Notes under the pieces: generated by a model
What the model saw: only the letters and a program-made list of their open reading frames with translations
The model's database searches: none
What the model was told of the DNA's origin: nothing
Part shown: one piece after another, positions 17,847-25,783 of the stretch
Layout: the number at the start of each line of letters is the position of its first letter
How positions within the stretch are numbered: position 1 is the stretch's first letter
NCBI GenBank assembly: GCA_964465125.1
Contig: CAYXIO010000001.1
Location: 124,001-188,000, forward strand
From: CAYOHG01 sp964465125
Lineage (GTDB): Bacteria > Planctomycetota > Phycisphaerae > UBA1845 > Fen-1342
Reading direction: 5' to 3'
Length of the DNA stretch: 64,000 nucleotides
Translations under genes and position numbers: made by a program

Positions 17847-18248
17847 GGTGGACTCCCGAGACAAAGGCCCTCTTCACCGATCTACGGTGTGCGAATCCTA
17901 CTGCCGGCCGCGGCGGCGGGCGACGGTTGATCAGACGGGCGCTGTGCCCGTGACCGGTCGAAAGAAAGGGCGCGAGGGGCTGAGGGGCGGGGAGGCGGGG
18001 AGACCGAGAGACGGAGAGACCGAGAGACGGAGAGACGGAGAGACCGAGAGACCGAGAGACGGAGAGACGGAGAGACGGAGAGACGGAGAGACGAAGAGAC
18101 GGAGAGACGGGGAGACGAAGAGACGAAGTGCGCGGAGCGGCGCTTTTCGCGCCCCGTGCCCTCGGCCTTTCACCTTCGGTCTTGCCTCTTTGGCCGGCCG
18201 ACCTTTCGACCCATTAACCTGTCGACGGTTCGCCCCGCCCGCCGCGGC
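17847..18248. other. Intergenic region dominated by a tandem repeat
   Basis: About 400 nt without a supported gene. It holds the 8-bp tandem repeat at 18001-18128. The minus-strand open frame across it reads RLSVSPSL over and over and is simply the translated repeat, with no ribosome-binding site. Confidence 0.6.
18001..18128. repeat. Tandem repeat, 16 copies of an 8-bp unit (consensus AGACGGAG)
   Basis: Sixteen uninterrupted octamers, all starting AGAC: nine or so AGACGGAG or AGACCGAG variants in mixed order, ending with AGACGAAG and AGACGGGG forms. One strand is almost pure purine, giving a long purine/pyrimidine asymmetric tract. Further degenerate units (for example AGGCGGGG) precede it from about 17975. 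Array length is likely to vary between strains by replication slippage. Confidence 0.95.
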
Positions 18249-18422
18249 TCAGTCATCGCACTCGATGTCCTCGATGAACCCATCGTCGAACTCGATCTCG
18301 CAGTCGCTCAGGAACGGGGCCAGGAACACCCGCGGCGGGATGATGATCGTGCACGTGTCGACCTGGAACACGGCGCCGAGCGTCACCACGGCCAGCAGCA
18401 TTTTGAGCGAACGTCGCTTCAT
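18249..18422 (-). CDS. Small secreted acidic protein
   Basis: 57 residues from the ATG at 18422, which has GGAGGAT 7 nt upstream. A basic start and hydrophobic segment (MKRRSLKMLLAVVTLGAVFQ) form a signal peptide or anchor. The remaining 35 residues contain three Cys and end in a strongly acidic run (FDDGFIEDIECDD). No family was recognised. It resembles the small Tyr/Asp lipoprotein at 4462 in size and acidity but has no lipobox (VDTC is at best a poor match). It lies 141 nt downstream of the sulfotransferase-like gene on the same strand. Confidence 0.65.
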   Translation of the reverse strand: MKRRSLKMLLAVVTLGAVFQVDTCTIIIPPRVFLAPFLSDCEIEFDDGFIEDIECDD

Positions 18423-18563
18423 CGCTTGATCCTCCGGCGGGCGGCGACTGCCGCGCTTCTCAACAGACACACCCCGGGCACGAGGGTTTGGCGCGTGCGT
18501 TGATCCAGGTGCAGCAACCGGCGGGCACTCCGAGCCAGCCGGGCGCAAACGACGCGGAGCTTG

Positions 18564-19295
18564 CTACCGAATCCGCCGCTCGTACATTTCGGCGTAGCAG
18601 CGTTCGCACTCCGCCAGCACGCCGCTCAATTCGTCCGGCACCTGCTCGTCCTTCGGCTTGTAGCGCCCGAAGCTCGTGGTTTTCTCGACCGCGTCGTACC
18701 AGTATTTCGCCCACACGCCGTCGGTTGAGCGTCGGCCGGCCGGCCATGACAGCATACGGTCGTCAAAAGGCACGTTCAGCGCGTCGCACAGCAGCCCCAG
18801 CATCCGCTTCGGGTTCTCCAACACGTCGCGCGCGTCGACGATCGGGGGCGTGTAGCCGGTTCGTTCGCGGACGAGCTCGATGATCTCGATCTGCTGCGGC
18901 AGGCCGGTGTCCGCCAGCGTCGGTTTCGGCACGTTCCTGATCAGCGAGGTGAGCATCTCGCGCGGCGCGCGGATCAGGAACGCGTGGGTCAGCTTCGCCA
19001 GCCAGTGGCGCTCGATTTCCGGCAGCAGATGATGCGACATGTGCTTCTGGTAGAAGATGGCGCGGTTCTCGGGCACCGGTCCCGTCAGCCAGGCAACCAC
19101 CTTGCGCCAGTCGGTTTCGTGCGCGGCGATGACCTCGTCGCGGCCGGGGTGATCGGCGCCCGACTTGAGCAGGTAGTGCGCATACAGCGGCTCGTCGCAG
19201 ATGAACGTGTCGGCGCGGTTGCCCCACGAGCGCATCATCGCCGTCGAGATGTTGCGCGGCCCGGACCAGATGGCGATGTGACGTACCTGGCTCAT
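18564..19295 (-). CDS. Sulfotransferase-family protein
   Basis: 243 residues, no signal, cytoplasmic. The N terminus 'IAIWSGPRNISTAMMRSWGNR' is the 5'-phosphosulfate (PAPS) binding loop of the branched sulfotransferase-like P-loop family, followed by 'CDEPLYAHYL'. Mid-protein 'FLIRAPREMLTSLIRNV' corresponds to the 3'-phosphate binding region. Such proteins transfer sulfate from PAPS to small molecules or sugars; in several genomes similar domains occur next to aminotransferases. The acceptor is unknown. It is 39 nt downstream of the gene at 19335-20600 and probably in one transcript with it. Confidence 0.85.
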   Translation of the reverse strand: MSQVRHIAIWSGPRNISTAMMRSWGNRADTFICDEPLYAHYLLKSGADHPGRDEVIAAHETDWRKVVAWLTGPVPENRAIFYQKHMSHHLLPEIERHWLAKLTHAFLIRAPREMLTSLIRNVPKPTLADTGLPQQIEIIELVRERTGYTPPIVDARDVLENPKRMLGLLCDALNVPFDDRMLSWPAGRRSTDGVWAKYWYDAVEKTTSFGRYKPKDEQVPDELSGVLAECERCYAEMYERRIR

Positions 19296-19334
19296 TGTGG
19301 CGCTTCCGTGGTCAGCGGCCTTGCCGCGCTGGGT

Positions 19335-20600
19335 TCACTCCGCCGGCGGCCAGAAGATGATGTCGCTGTTGTCGCCGTAGCGGTCGTAAATCTGCCGCTT
19401 GCCGCCGTCGTCCGAGCCGTTGGCGCCGACGGAGTAGAGCAGCGGCTCGTCATTCTGAAGCTTGTAGACTAGGTCGCTCGCGGAGAACGGGTCGTCGCGC
19501 AGGCTGGAAGCCTCGTCTTTCATGGCCTCCGTGAGCGTCGCCGGCCATTTGCCGTTGGCGGCCTTGTAGGCGTGAATCGCGAGCACGGCGCGGGCGGCGT
19601 TGCAGCGCGCGTCGTGCGCGCGGCGCTCCTTGTCGATTTCCCACAGGCTGGGCATCAGAACCTGCAACGCTTCCGGCCGCATGCGCGCGATGAGCGAGGC
19701 GCCCTGGCGGGCGATTTCCCGCGCTTCAGCGTACTTCGCGGCGTGCATCCGCTGCACCAGCTCCATCACCTGCCGCTGCGAACCGGCCAGGTCGGCGACG
19801 CTGCTGGGCGGCTCGATCGAGAGCTGGCTGTTGCCCGGCATCGTGACGCGCTCGATCCGCCCGTCTCCGTCCTCATCCCGGCCGTCGTGCTGAAGCTGCT
19901 CGAGGACGAAGAGCGACTGCGTTTCCAGCGCGAGTCGAATGCTGATCGCCGCGCGATCCTCCTTGCGCAGCACCTGGAGCATGTGCTGATAGTCCAAGGG
20001 CTGCTTGCCCAGCCGCGGCGCCTCGCGCAGCGTCGCGTAGGCCTTGTCGGCCAGCGTGCGGCCGTGCTTGTATTGCTGAAGGGTCGGCTGAGACTGCACT
20101 TGCCGCGCGGCCCGCAGCACCGCGACGACGTCCTGAACCGCACCGGCCGCATCCCCGTCGCGCAGCCGCAGCCGCGCCCTGGCGGTGGCGCAGGCCCCCA
20201 TGGTGCGCACCGCCTTGGAGCTGGGTACGCTGTCCTGAAGCCGCAGGCCGCGATTCGCTCCGAACTCGAAGAAGCACCACTTCAGCCGCGACGTTTCCGC
20301 GAAGGCGTCGAGCGCGCTCGTGTTCGCGCTGACCCAGTCCTGCACCGCCAGCAGGTCGCGGTCGCTCCACTGGTATCCCGCGCGCATCGTGGCGGCGTTC
20401 TCGGCGGCTTCGTTCTGGACGAACTCCGTCTTGAAGAGCTTGTTGTACAGAAGGGCGGCGTTCTCGCCTTCGCCGGGCCGGCCGTAGGTGTCATTCAGCC
20501 AGGCGGCGTAGTCCACCGGCTGCTTCAGATCGGGCATGGGCGGGTCGGCGGCGAGCAGGGGGACACAGAGGCACGTCCACATCACGACGGTGCGCAGCAT
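19335..20600 (-). CDS. Exported protein of unknown function with pseudopilin-like C-terminal end
   Basis: 421 residues from the ATG at 20600; 49 further upstream codons lack a site. A signal peptide (LRTVVMWTCLCVPLLAAD) is followed by a mostly helical domain with repeated Arg/Ala-rich segments and no recognised family. The last 90 residues ('ALLAIHAYKAANGKWPATL'-like, then 'DPFSASDLVYKL' and 'LLYSVGANGSDDGGK') resemble the C-terminal part of GspG-type pseudopilins, where this region binds calcium. There is no prepilin leader, so it would be an ordinary exported protein carrying that module. An upstream GGGGACC may serve as ribosome-binding site. It is likely the first gene of a unit with the sulfotransferase-like gene. 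Confidence 0.78.
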   Translation of the reverse strand: MLRTVVMWTCLCVPLLAADPPMPDLKQPVDYAAWLNDTYGRPGEGENAALLYNKLFKTEFVQNEAAENAATMRAGYQWSDRDLLAVQDWVSANTSALDAFAETSRLKWCFFEFGANRGLRLQDSVPSSKAVRTMGACATARARLRLRDGDAAGAVQDVVAVLRAARQVQSQPTLQQYKHGRTLADKAYATLREAPRLGKQPLDYQHMLQVLRKEDRAAISIRLALETQSLFVLEQLQHDGRDEDGDGRIERVTMPGNSQLSIEPPSSVADLAGSQRQVMELVQRMHAAKYAEAREIARQGASLIARMRPEALQVLMPSLWEIDKERRAHDARCNAARAVLAIHAYKAANGKWPATLTEAMKDEASSLRDDPFSASDLVYKLQNDEPLLYSVGANGSDDGGKRQIYDRYGDNSDIIFWPPAE

Positions 20601-21037
20601 GATCGGTCCCCAACTCCACGAGGCGACGTGCGGCCGAGCCGGTCCGCGCCGCCGGAATGAGAATCTACAGGTTCCGGCAGTATAACGTTCGATCGGGCTG
20701 CGCCTCGAAGTCGCCTTTCTCGGAACCGCGCGAGTCGCGATTGACATGCCGGGCGGCCTGCCTAGAGTTGGTCAGAGCCGCGGAGAGTGCAGGCGGCCGC
20801 TGAACTCAGAGCAATCACCCTTTTTTCTCAGCCCGTCGCGGGCGGCCGCAGGAAGCGCCGCCCGCGACACTTTGCTGCGCCCGTGGCGGTCGGGCATCGA
20901 GCGCGCTGGATGCGGCGCCGTGGAAACGCAACGCGCCGGCCACGATCGGCCGGCGCGTCACGGAAGTTACTGCAACGTGTCGTTGCGGCTGTGCGGCCGG
21001 CTCCTGCCCGCGTGGTGATCGGCCCGCGGTCCGCGCG
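20601..21037. other. Intergenic region with strong hairpins
   Basis: 437 nt with no supported gene. Two strong hairpins are present: 20835-20868 (12-bp stem GTCGCGGGCGGC) and the terminator candidate at 20931-20958. Confidence 0.5.
20931..20958 (-). terminator. Hairpin terminator candidate for rpsA
   Basis: An 11-bp perfect stem (ACGCGCCGGCC with GGCCGGCGCGT) and 6-nt loop lies 79 nt past the rpsA stop codon. On the minus strand it is followed by TGCGTTTCC, a weak T-tract. Confidence 0.5.
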
Positions 21038-22825
21038 TCAGTTGCCGCGCTCGCGGCGAATGATCGTCTGGTCGATCAACTTGCTGCCGGAATCCTGCGT
21101 ATCGCCGAGGCCGCCGCGCAGCTTGCGCTCGCGCCGCCCGCGGCCGTCTTCGTCGCCGGCATCCTGCGTGTCGCCGCTGGTCCACTCGGCCCGCTTCTTC
21201 GACAGACCGATTTTGCGCTCGACCGTGTCGACGCGCAGAATCTTGATGTCGATCTCGTCGGCGATCTTGACCTCTTCCTCGGGGTTCTCGACCTTGTGCT
21301 CGGCCAGCTCGGAGACGTGCAGCAGGCCTTCGAGATCGGGCTCGAGCTCGACGAACACGCCGAAGTTCGTGATCTTGGTGACCTTTCCGCGGACGACCAT
21401 GCCGGGCTGGTAGCGCTCGGGGATGGCGCGAATCCACGGGTCCTCGGTCATCTGCTTGAGGCCGAGCGCGACGCGCATCTTCTCCTGGTCGACCGAGAGC
21501 ACGACGCAGCGGAGCTGGTCGCCCTTCTTGACCATCTCGGAGGGGTGGCTGACCTTCTTGGTCCAGCTCATGTCGGAGACGTGCAGGAGGCCGTCGATGC
21601 CCTCCTCGATCTCGACGAACGCGCCGTAGTTGGTCAGGTTGCGGACGGTTCCCTCAACGACCGTGCCCTGCGGGTACTTCTGGGCGACCATCGTCCAGGG
21701 GTTCAGCTCGGTCTGCTTCATGCCGAGCGAGATTTCCTGCTTGTCCTTGTTGATGTCGAGCACGACCACGTCGACCGCGTCGCCGGGCTTGACCAGGTCG
21801 GAGGGGTGGTTGATGCGGCGCGTCCAGCTCATCTCGGAGATGTGCACCAGGCCCTCGACGCCCGGTTCGAGCTTCACGAAGGCGCCGTAGTTGACGATGT
21901 TGACGACTTCGCCGCGGATGCGCGTGCCGACCGGGTAGCGCTCGGCGACGCGCTGCCAGGGGTTCTCGGTCTTCTGCTTGAGCCCCAGCGCGATCTTCTC
22001 GCGCTCGCGCTCGATCTTGAGCACCATGACCTCCACTTCCTGGTCGATCCTCAGCATGCTGCTGGGGTGATCGATGCGATCCCAGGACATGTCGGTCACG
22101 TGCAGCAGACCGTCGATCCCGCCCAGGTCGACGAACGCGCCGAAGTCGGCGATATTCTTGACGACGCCCTTGCGAAGCTGGCCCTCGGCGATCTCGGCCA
22201 GCAACCGCTCCTTGGCGGCGTTGCGCTCCTCTTCGAGCATCTTGCGGCGCGAAATGACGATGTTGCGGCGCTCCTTGTCAATGCGGAGCACCTTGGCCTC
22301 GATGGTCTGGCCGATGTAGTCGCCCACGTCGGCCGGGCGGCGGATGTCGACCTGCGACGCCGGCAAGAACACCGGAACGCCGATGTCCACCAGCAGGCCG
22401 CCCTTGATCTTGCGGATCACGCGGCCGCGCACGCGGTCGCCCTCGTTGCACGTCTCGACGATGCGCTTCCAGTTCAGGATGCGGTCGGCGCGGCGCTTGC
22501 TCAGCAGCACCATTCCCGTGTCGGGGTCGACTTCCTCGACCAGCACGTCGACCAGGTCGCCGGGCTTGATCGAGGCCGGGTTGTCCCATTCCGACACGTC
22601 CACCAGGCCTTCGCTCTTCATGCCGACGTCCAGGACCACTTCGTTCCCGGCGATGCTGACGATCCGAGCCTTACGGATCGCTTCGTTCTCGACCGGGCCG
22701 AGCGTGCCCGCAAGCTGCTGCTCCAGCAGCTCGGTCTCCGCGTCGTCGCCGAATGCCGCCGCAATCTGGGCGTTCAACTCGGCGTCGTCGATGTTCAAGT
22801 CTCGGATGATGTTGGCGTCAACCAT
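21038..22825 (-). CDS. rpsA: 30S ribosomal protein S1
   Basis: 595 residues from the ATG at 22825 (AGGA upstream). Six S1 RNA-binding domains are visible in order: two divergent N-terminal ones ('VLDVGMKSEGLVDVSEW', 'LVDIGVPVFLPASQVDIR') and four canonical ones with 'NYGAFVEIEEGIDGLLHVSDMSW'-type cores. S1 binds mRNA leaders and docks them on the 30S subunit. The last 45 residues form a charged, Gly/Arg-rich tail with the pentapeptide GDTQD occurring twice. Length and domain count match the usual six-domain form. It stands alone, without the cmk or ihfB neighbours seen in proteobacteria. Confidence 0.97.
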   Translation of the reverse strand: MVDANIIRDLNIDDAELNAQIAAAFGDDAETELLEQQLAGTLGPVENEAIRKARIVSIAGNEVVLDVGMKSEGLVDVSEWDNPASIKPGDLVDVLVEEVDPDTGMVLLSKRRADRILNWKRIVETCNEGDRVRGRVIRKIKGGLLVDIGVPVFLPASQVDIRRPADVGDYIGQTIEAKVLRIDKERRNIVISRRKMLEEERNAAKERLLAEIAEGQLRKGVVKNIADFGAFVDLGGIDGLLHVTDMSWDRIDHPSSMLRIDQEVEVMVLKIEREREKIALGLKQKTENPWQRVAERYPVGTRIRGEVVNIVNYGAFVKLEPGVEGLVHISEMSWTRRINHPSDLVKPGDAVDVVVLDINKDKQEISLGMKQTELNPWTMVAQKYPQGTVVEGTVRNLTNYGAFVEIEEGIDGLLHVSDMSWTKKVSHPSEMVKKGDQLRCVVLSVDQEKMRVALGLKQMTEDPWIRAIPERYQPGMVVRGKVTKITNFGVFVELEPDLEGLLHVSELAEHKVENPEEEVKIADEIDIKILRVDTVERKIGLSKKRAEWTSGDTQDAGDEDGRGRRERKLRGGLGDTQDSGSKLIDQTIIRRERGN

Positions 22826-23019
22826 TCGGTGGTCCTGACACGGCGTCACATGGAGCTTCGACGGCCGGGCGAAGCGCCGTCCGGCGCCATGCACTGAGCA
22901 GTAGGCCTCAGCGGATTGCGAGCTGCCTGGTTTCGCCCGCCCAGGCAGTGACCCCGACACGTGCGGGATCAAGTAACATACTGTCGGATCGGACGTTGGG
23001 CAATGCCTTCCGCAGTCGA

Positions 23020-23844
23020 CTACGGCCAGATCAGCCGAAGTCCGGTGATCACGAGAATGCCGTCGAAAACGACGCGGAGCCCGCGCGTGGGGATGCGGTG
23101 TGTCAGCCAGGCGCCGAGCAGCCCGCCGCCGACCGCGCCCGGAGCGAGGCAAGCCGCGAGGAGCCAGCCGTCGACGGCGGAGACTCCGGGCTGCGTGCCC
23201 AGCCAGTTGGACAACACGAGCGCCGCGGCCGCCGCAATCGCCACGATCGCGCAGGCCGAGTTGGCGATGGCGCACTGCACGCGGATTCCGAGCAGGTAGT
23301 GTTGCACCGGGACGGCCCAGATGCCGCCTCCGACCCCCAGCAGGCCGGCGATGACCCCCGCCGGCAGGCCCACCAGCGTGCCGTAGAGTGTCCAGCGGCT
23401 CGGCAAGGGGCAGCGGTCGCTGCCGCCCGCGCCCGTGGATTTGCGCCGATTCCATGCGTTGACCGCCACCGTGACCAGCATGAACGCGCCGAAGACCTGG
23501 CGCAGTCGGATGCTCGAGTCGCCGGCCAGCTCTCCGGCCAGCCAGACGCCCGCGAAGGTACCGATGACGCCGAACGGGATGATGCTCCAGAGCGTTCCGA
23601 CGACGACGGCGCGCACGTGGAAGTGCTGCCAGACGGCCGGGAGCGAGAGCGCGATCGCGGTCAGGAGCGAGGCGAGCTTGTAGAGATGAAACGACGCCGG
23701 CCCGCGCCAGCTATCGCCCAGCAGCAGGACCAGGCAGGGGATCATGACCAGGCCGCCGCCGATTCCCAGAAGTCCGCCGAGCACGCCGGCGGCGAGCCCG
23801 ATCGCGCCCAGGATCGAGATTTCGAGCGGACTGAACGCCAGCAT
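23020..23844 (-). CDS. TauE/SafE-family membrane transporter
   Basis: 274 residues from the ATG at 23842-23844 (GGAG upstream). About eight transmembrane helices, with the duplicated family motif 'GLAAGVLGGLLGIGGGLVMIP' near the start and 'LPAGVIAGLLGVGGGIWAVP' near residue 155. The family moves small sulfonates, sulfite or other organic anions across the inner membrane; the substrate here is unknown. The divergent phosphatase-like gene starts only 73 nt away, so the two share a promoter region. Confidence 0.93.
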   Translation of the reverse strand: MLAFSPLEISILGAIGLAAGVLGGLLGIGGGLVMIPCLVLLLGDSWRGPASFHLYKLASLLTAIALSLPAVWQHFHVRAVVVGTLWSIIPFGVIGTFAGVWLAGELAGDSSIRLRQVFGAFMLVTVAVNAWNRRKSTGAGGSDRCPLPSRWTLYGTLVGLPAGVIAGLLGVGGGIWAVPVQHYLLGIRVQCAIANSACAIVAIAAAAALVLSNWLGTQPGVSAVDGWLLAACLAPGAVGGGLLGAWLTHRIPTRGLRVVFDGILVITGLRLIWP

Positions 23845-23917
23845 CAGCGGCACTCCGGTGCGGTTCGCGCGGCTTCGAATGGGGGATAGAATCGTCGCCT
23901 GGTGGAGGACTGTCCAT

Positions 23918-24544
23918 ATGCCGGATGCCGTGATCACCCAGAGTGACGTGCCCTGCGCCGGCGCCGCGCGCCCGCGATCGCGTGGGCCGCTGCGCGCCCG
24001 GATCGGTGCGTTGGCAGGCGCCGTGCTGGTGGCCGGCGCGGTTGTCCTGGTCTGGTGGCTCCTGACGCTCACGCCCCGTCGCTTCGGCACCGTCGAGGCA
24101 GGGCACCTGTATCGCAGCGGGCAGATCTCGACGTCGCAGCTTGACTACGTGAAGCGCAACTACGGAATCGAGCGCGTCCTTTGCCTGCTGAATCCGGACG
24201 ATCCACGCACGCAAGCCGAGCGCCGGGCGGCGGAGTCGCTGGGCATGGAGTGGGTGAACGTGCCGCTGCCCGGAAATGGGGCGAGCGAGCCCGCGGACCG
24301 CGACCGAATCCGCGCGTTCGTCCTGAGCACCGCGCAGGGTCCTGCGGCGCTGGTCCATTGCGCCGCGGGCGTCAACCGTACCGGGCTGGCGGTCGGCATG
24401 TACCGCATTCACCGCGACCGTTGGAGCGTCGCGCAGGTGCTGGACGAGCTGCGCTCGTACGGCTTCGACGACGAGCCGCAGCACCAGAACCTGCGCGACG
24501 CTTTGCAGGCGGAAGCCGAACTGGCCGCGCGCCCCGGGGGCTGA
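23918..24544 (+). CDS. Membrane-anchored dual-specificity/tyrosine phosphatase-like protein
   Basis: 208 residues from the ATG at 23918, with GGAGG about 9 nt upstream. Residues 30-52 are one transmembrane helix (LAGAVLVAGAVVLVWWLL). The rest is a cysteine phosphatase domain: 'GHLYRSGQI' at the start of the domain and the signature loop HCAAGVNRTG with nucleophile C148 and R154. Dual-specificity enzymes of this sort remove phosphate from Tyr/Ser/Thr or from phosphoinositide-like small molecules; the general acid Asp may be in 'LNPDDPRTQ'. It is divergent from the TauE/SafE gene and converges with the sigma factor gene. Confidence 0.88.
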   Translation: MPDAVITQSDVPCAGAARPRSRGPLRARIGALAGAVLVAGAVVLVWWLLTLTPRRFGTVEAGHLYRSGQISTSQLDYVKRNYGIERVLCLLNPDDPRTQAERRAAESLGMEWVNVPLPGNGASEPADRDRIRAFVLSTAQGPAALVHCAAGVNRTGLAVGMYRIHRDRWSVAQVLDELRSYGFDDEPQHQNLRDALQAEAELAARPGG

Positions 24545-24587
24545 GCCGCGCGGCCGGCTTCGGCGTGTCGGTTCGGTCCCGGTCGCG

Positions 24588-25355
24588 TCAGGCGACCAGG
24601 TCCTGCGCCTGCGTGGCGAAGCGGCCGCGAAGCTGGTCGATGATCTCCGCGTGGCGCTGACAGACGCGCGACTCGCTGACGCCCATCACCGCCCCGATCT
24701 CGGACATCGTCAGCCGCTCGTAGTAGTACAGCGTGATGATCAGGCGATCCTGCTCTTTCAAGCCGCGGGTCAGGTAATCGCGGATCAATTCGCGCTCGGT
24801 CTGCTCGATCGGGCTGGGGCCGTCGTCCGCCGGTTGGAAGCTCTGGCCGCGCGAGTCGTCGCTGCGCTCGGCGGGCTGCTCCAGCGGGACGGTGTGCGAC
24901 GCCAGCATGGTCTTCTTCAGCCGCAGGAACTTCGGCAGCGGCAGGCCCATTCGGTGGGCCAGCTCCTCGCTGGTCGCGCAGCGGCCGTTCTCGGCCTGGA
25001 TGCGCTCCTCGGCGGCGTTCATGGCACGCTCGAAGTTTCGGCCGGAGCGGCCGAGCGGGTCGATCTCGCGCTGCCAGTCGCGGATGGCACCGACGATGCG
25101 TTGGCGGCAATAGGTTTCGAACTTCACACCGCGCTGCGGGTCAAACCCCTCGACGGCGCCGATCAGGCCGTCGTAGCCGGCGCTGGCGAGCTCGTCGGCG
25201 GTGACGCGCGGCCAGAGGCGGCGTGCCAGGATTTCGGCGAGCTTGTTCACGAGCGGGACGTAGCGCTCGATGATCTTGTTGCGAATCTCCTCCGTGCGGG
25301 ACTTGCAGAATCTCCGCCACAGCGCCGGCATGTCATCCTTGACGATGCGTTTCAT
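24588..25355 (-). CDS. RNA polymerase sigma factor of the FliA/WhiG class
   Basis: 255 residues from the ATG at 25355 (AAGGAG 11 nt upstream; a TTG 36 nt earlier is weaker). Region 2 is seen in 'NKLAEILARRLWPRVTADELAS' and 'YDGLIGAVEGFDPQRGVKFETY', and region 4 in 'LTMSEIGAVMGVSESRVCQRHAEII' (the helix-turn-helix). Length and motif wording match sigma28/WhiG factors, which drive motility or differentiation genes. No flagellar, FlgM-like or anti-sigma gene is nearby, so its regulon is open. It is preceded by a long leader with a sigma70-like promoter. Confidence 0.93.
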   Translation of the reverse strand: MKRIVKDDMPALWRRFCKSRTEEIRNKIIERYVPLVNKLAEILARRLWPRVTADELASAGYDGLIGAVEGFDPQRGVKFETYCRQRIVGAIRDWQREIDPLGRSGRNFERAMNAAEERIQAENGRCATSEELAHRMGLPLPKFLRLKKTMLASHTVPLEQPAERSDDSRGQSFQPADDGPSPIEQTERELIRDYLTRGLKEQDRLIITLYYYERLTMSEIGAVMGVSESRVCQRHAEIIDQLRGRFATQAQDLVA

Positions 25356-25783
25356 GGGACCTGTGCTCCTTGCGATTCCACTCTCGTTCAACGTCGCGGG
25401 CTGAACGCCCGTGCTCGGCCGATCGACAGCGCTGGGACTTGGCTACGCCGTCGACGCCGCGAAAGGTAAAGCAGCCTTTCGCAGATTGACAAGTGGCTAC
25501 TGGTAGATTTTTACCTATTTTATCTCTTTTCTGGCAGAGTTGGTAAGTTGTGGATTCCCAGGTGCGGGGCGTCAGCGCGGCCGACGGCTAGGCTGACGGC
25601 CGCCCCAGACGACATCTTCGATCGTGACGGTTACTTCAATAAACCCATTTCAATGAACGTGTTAATGACGATTCAGATCGGATCATGGACAGCGAAGAAG
25701 CCCGTCGCGGATGTGCAGAATGCGCCAGTATTAGTCAGTTATGCGATGGACTCGCGCAATCCAGCTCGCGGACGCCAGCAGTC
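25356..25783. other. AT-rich intergenic region
   Basis: 428 nt between two minus-strand genes, markedly AT-rich around 25490-25555 (ATTTTTACCTATTTTATCTC), unlike its surroundings. It holds a promoter candidate for the sigma gene and an imperfect hairpin at 25566-25606 (GGGGC-GTCAGC with GCTGAC and GCCCC, 4-nt bulge) that may terminate the upstream GH3 gene. No gene is supported. Confidence 0.5.
25464..25492 (-). promoter_or_regulatory. Sigma70-like promoter of the FliA/WhiG-class sigma gene
   Basis: On the minus strand TTGTCA (25487-25492) and TTACCT (25464-25469) are 17 nt apart. Transcription would begin near 25457, leaving about a 100-nt leader. Confidence 0.45.

Noticed and set aside
18001..18128. 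CRISPR array
   Set aside because: Units are 8 bp without spacers and no cas genes are present.
17931..18173. A minus-strand open frame reading RLSVSPSL repeats
   Set aside because: Simple translation of the octamer array; no ribosome-binding site and no conserved product.
21296..22897. A 533-codon plus-strand open frame
   Set aside because: Antisense of rpsA; Leu/His/Asp-rich composition mirrors the S1 repeats.
24588..25355. Flagellar regulator FliA by name
   Set aside because: The class is clear, but without flagellar genes nearby I did not give the gene symbol.
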